Below, piece by piece: positions 6,097 through 7,471 of a DNA stretch of 7,471 bases; within the stretch, counting starts at the first letter, position 1; each line of letters opens with the position of its first letter. This DNA is from an uncultured Mollicutes bacterium (lineage in GTDB: Bacteria > Bacillota_I > Bacilli_A > RFN20 > CAG-826): contig CALBGF010000151.1 in NCBI GenBank assembly GCA_937893635.1, positions 1 to 7,471 of the forward strand. Direction: 5' to 3'. A model generated the notes under the pieces. It did not search any database. It saw only the letters and a program-made list of their open reading frames with translations, and was not told where the DNA came from. A program made the translations under genes and the position numbers.

Positions 6097-7471
6097 ATGA
6101 ATAAAATTATTAAAAATATAATGTTATTATCCTTTTTATCATTAGGCGCATTTAACTTTTCTACATCATCAAAAAATAATGTAAGTGGATTCGAAGAAAT
6201 AGCGGAAGATTTACTCGCTAATCAATCAAAATTAATTAACTTGAAAGCCGCAAATGATAATAATGAAAATGCAGAAGTTTCCAAAATGTTTATTCAAAAT
6301 GGAACAACAAGCGAAGGTAAAAATTGCTTAAGATTTGCTGTTGCATTAAAAGGTAATATTGACTCGCTTGCTTTCCAACGTGGACATGTTGAAGGTAAAG
6401 AAGATGTTGATGCAAAAAGTGTTACTGCTATTTATAAAGCAATTGTAGCAAATGGGAAAGCTTATTACTATAACCCTTCATCTAATAACGATGATGGTTT
6501 AACAACTGATGAAACTTATGCTGGTGAGTATTACTGGGCTTGTTACACAATTAGATATTTAAGCGATGATTTTGTTACATCAAATATTCCGATGACTTTA
6601 TTAATTAATGGTGAAAAAACTGTAACAAGAAAAGCAAGCTTGGCCGAATCTATTTATGGAACTCATGCACATAATTACGCCAATTACTTATATAACGATA
6701 CGAATCACTATAAGTCATGTTCATTATGTGGAACAATAGATGAGACAAGTTATGAAGCACATAGTTTTGAATTAAAACCAACTTTTAATAAAACTTATAA
6801 TGTTGGTGATACATTTGAAAAAGGTGATTTAAGTTTATCAAAAACTTGTATTTGTCATAAAGAACTAGAAAGTGTTAATTTTGCTTATTTAAAAACTCCA
6901 TCAACTATTGCATTTGGTGATAGCGTAATTGTTAAAGTTAATGATGAAGCAAAGAAAATTGTGTTACCAACAAATGATAGAAAAAATATGTCTAAAAGTG
7001 ATACTACCCTTAAATATGGTGGCGGTAATGCTGGCATAGTAGGAAAAGATACTGATTTTAGAATGAAAGAAGAATACGAAATAGTAGATGGCAAATTTAA
7101 AGCAATTGAATCTGAAGAAGATTATCCATATGGTAATGTATTTATTAATATTGATATGTTTGTTACAAGCAGCCCCTATATGGAATTTCCTATTGAAATT
7201 GCTAACGATGCAAGTGTACGCTTATTCTTATCTACAAGTAATAACTACACCAAGCAAGATGGTGTAATTGGTTCTTATGAACAAGAATTAAAGAAAACTA
7301 TGGATTTAGTAATTGATGGAGAAATTATTGATTATAATGATATAACATTAAAAGCATTACCGCAAAGCGCAATCGATGAATTAAATAAATCTAGTAAAGA
7401 CGATTTAAAGAGTCATATCTATTTTACATTCTATGAATATGAATTAGTTACTAAAAAATTATCTAGTGGTA
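6097..7471 (+). CDS. Secreted multidomain protein with His/Cys cluster, 3' end outside the window
   Basis: The frame is open from ATG 6097 to the window edge (458 codons seen). It is preceded by AAAGGAG (6084-6090) at ideal spacing and lies 11 bases after the peptide stop. A signal peptide is likely (about residues 1-25: NKIIKN, hydrophobic core, FSTSS) without a lipobox cysteine. Residues about 30-180 form a region I do not recognise, rich in beta-type and aromatic residues (AGEYYWACYTIRYL). Residues 188-224 carry a metal-ligand-like cluster: H190, H192, H204, C208, C211, H222. The next part (about 229-290: YNVGDTFEKGDLSL, then C251, C253, H254) looks like a diverged Big_3 domain. From about 300 (KYGGGNAG) to the edge the order of motifs resembles a CBM6/35-like jelly roll with a strand DLVIDGEIIDY. 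Its architecture echoes the operon's lipoprotein. An adhesin or glycan-binding role is likely. How it is retained on the cell (sortase motif, repeats or transmembrane end) is not visible. Confidence 0.75.
   Translation, partial: MNKIIKNIMLLSFLSLGAFNFSTSSKNNVSGFEEIAEDLLANQSKLINLKAANDNNENAEVSKMFIQNGTTSEGKNCLRFAVALKGNIDSLAFQRGHVEGKEDVDAKSVTAIYKAIVANGKAYYYNPSSNNDDGLTTDETYAGEYYWACYTIRYLSDDFVTSNIPMTLLINGEKTVTRKASLAESIYGTHAHNYANYLYNDTNHYKSCSLCGTIDETSYEAHSFELKPTFNKTYNVGDTFEKGDLSLSKTCICHKELESVNFAYLKTPSTIAFGDSVIVKVNDEAKKIVLPTNDRKNMSKSDTTLKYGGGNAGIVGKDTDFRMKEEYEIVDGKFKAIESEEDYPYGNVFINIDMFVTSSPYMEFPIEIANDASVRLFLSTSNNYTKQDGVIGSYEQELKKTMDLVIDGEIIDYNDITLKALPQSAIDELNKSSKDDLKSHIYFTFYEYELVTKKLSSG

Noticed and set aside
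6885..7094. Minus-strand open frame opposite the secreted protein
   Set aside because: Antisense to a continuous 458-codon frame with signal peptide and strong binding site.
1..7471. CRISPR arrays, tRNA/rRNA genes, insertion sequences, attachment sites
   Set aside because: No regularly spaced repeats, no cloverleaf or rRNA-like stretches, and no transposase or terminal inverted repeats were seen on either strand.

Overview
The window is AT-rich (roughly one third G+C by eye). It uses the standard bacterial code: tryptophans are TGG, and no in-frame TGA is needed. Genes are tightly packed on the + strand, each with a strong AGGAG-type ribosome binding site. A lipobox signal peptide, an Agr/ComD-like GHKL histidine kinase and a membrane-anchored glycosidase fit a single-membrane, low-GC Firmicute. 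Uncultured gut Bacilli (Erysipelotrichales or RF39-like groups) are the most likely source. That placement is an inference, because no phylogenetic marker gene is present.

Layout, all on the + strand. Positions 1-30 hold the last nine codons of an upstream gene. It is followed after three bases by a GTG-initiated membrane histidine kinase of the AgrC/ComD (GHKL) type (34-1368). A regulatory gap follows (1369-1510). It contains an exact 10-bp direct repeat with a 21-bp period, which is the geometry of a LytTR-type response-regulator operator. Next come a sigma-A-type promoter (TTGTCA, 16 bp, TATAAT) and a short leader with overlapping, partly mutually exclusive inverted repeats. From this promoter a compact run of genes starts. 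They are a lipoprotein with two Big_3/Ig-like domains and a CBM6/35-like module (1511-2815), and a 1044-residue glycoside hydrolase family 3 enzyme with circularly permuted domain order and a membrane segment at each end (2826-5960). A 41-codon acidic peptide gene overlaps its stop codon by one base (5960-6085). Last is a secreted multidomain protein with a His/Cys cluster, running off the window (6097-7471+). Gaps inside this block are -1 to 11 bases and no credible terminator is seen, so I read it as one operon.

Reading of the system: a peptide-sensing two-component system (kinase seen; the partner LytTR regulator is presumed to be upstream and is not in the window) probably switches on a surface saccharide-binding and hydrolysing operon. 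The lipoprotein and the secreted protein would bind polysaccharide or surfaces. The anchored GH3 would cleave glycosides at the outer membrane face. The small peptide is the least understood member. Its N-terminus (K-Y-x-x-P) resembles that of some ribosomal-peptide leaders and of short Firmicute peptides of unknown role. It may be a signal or a modified product, but no processing enzyme lies in the window.
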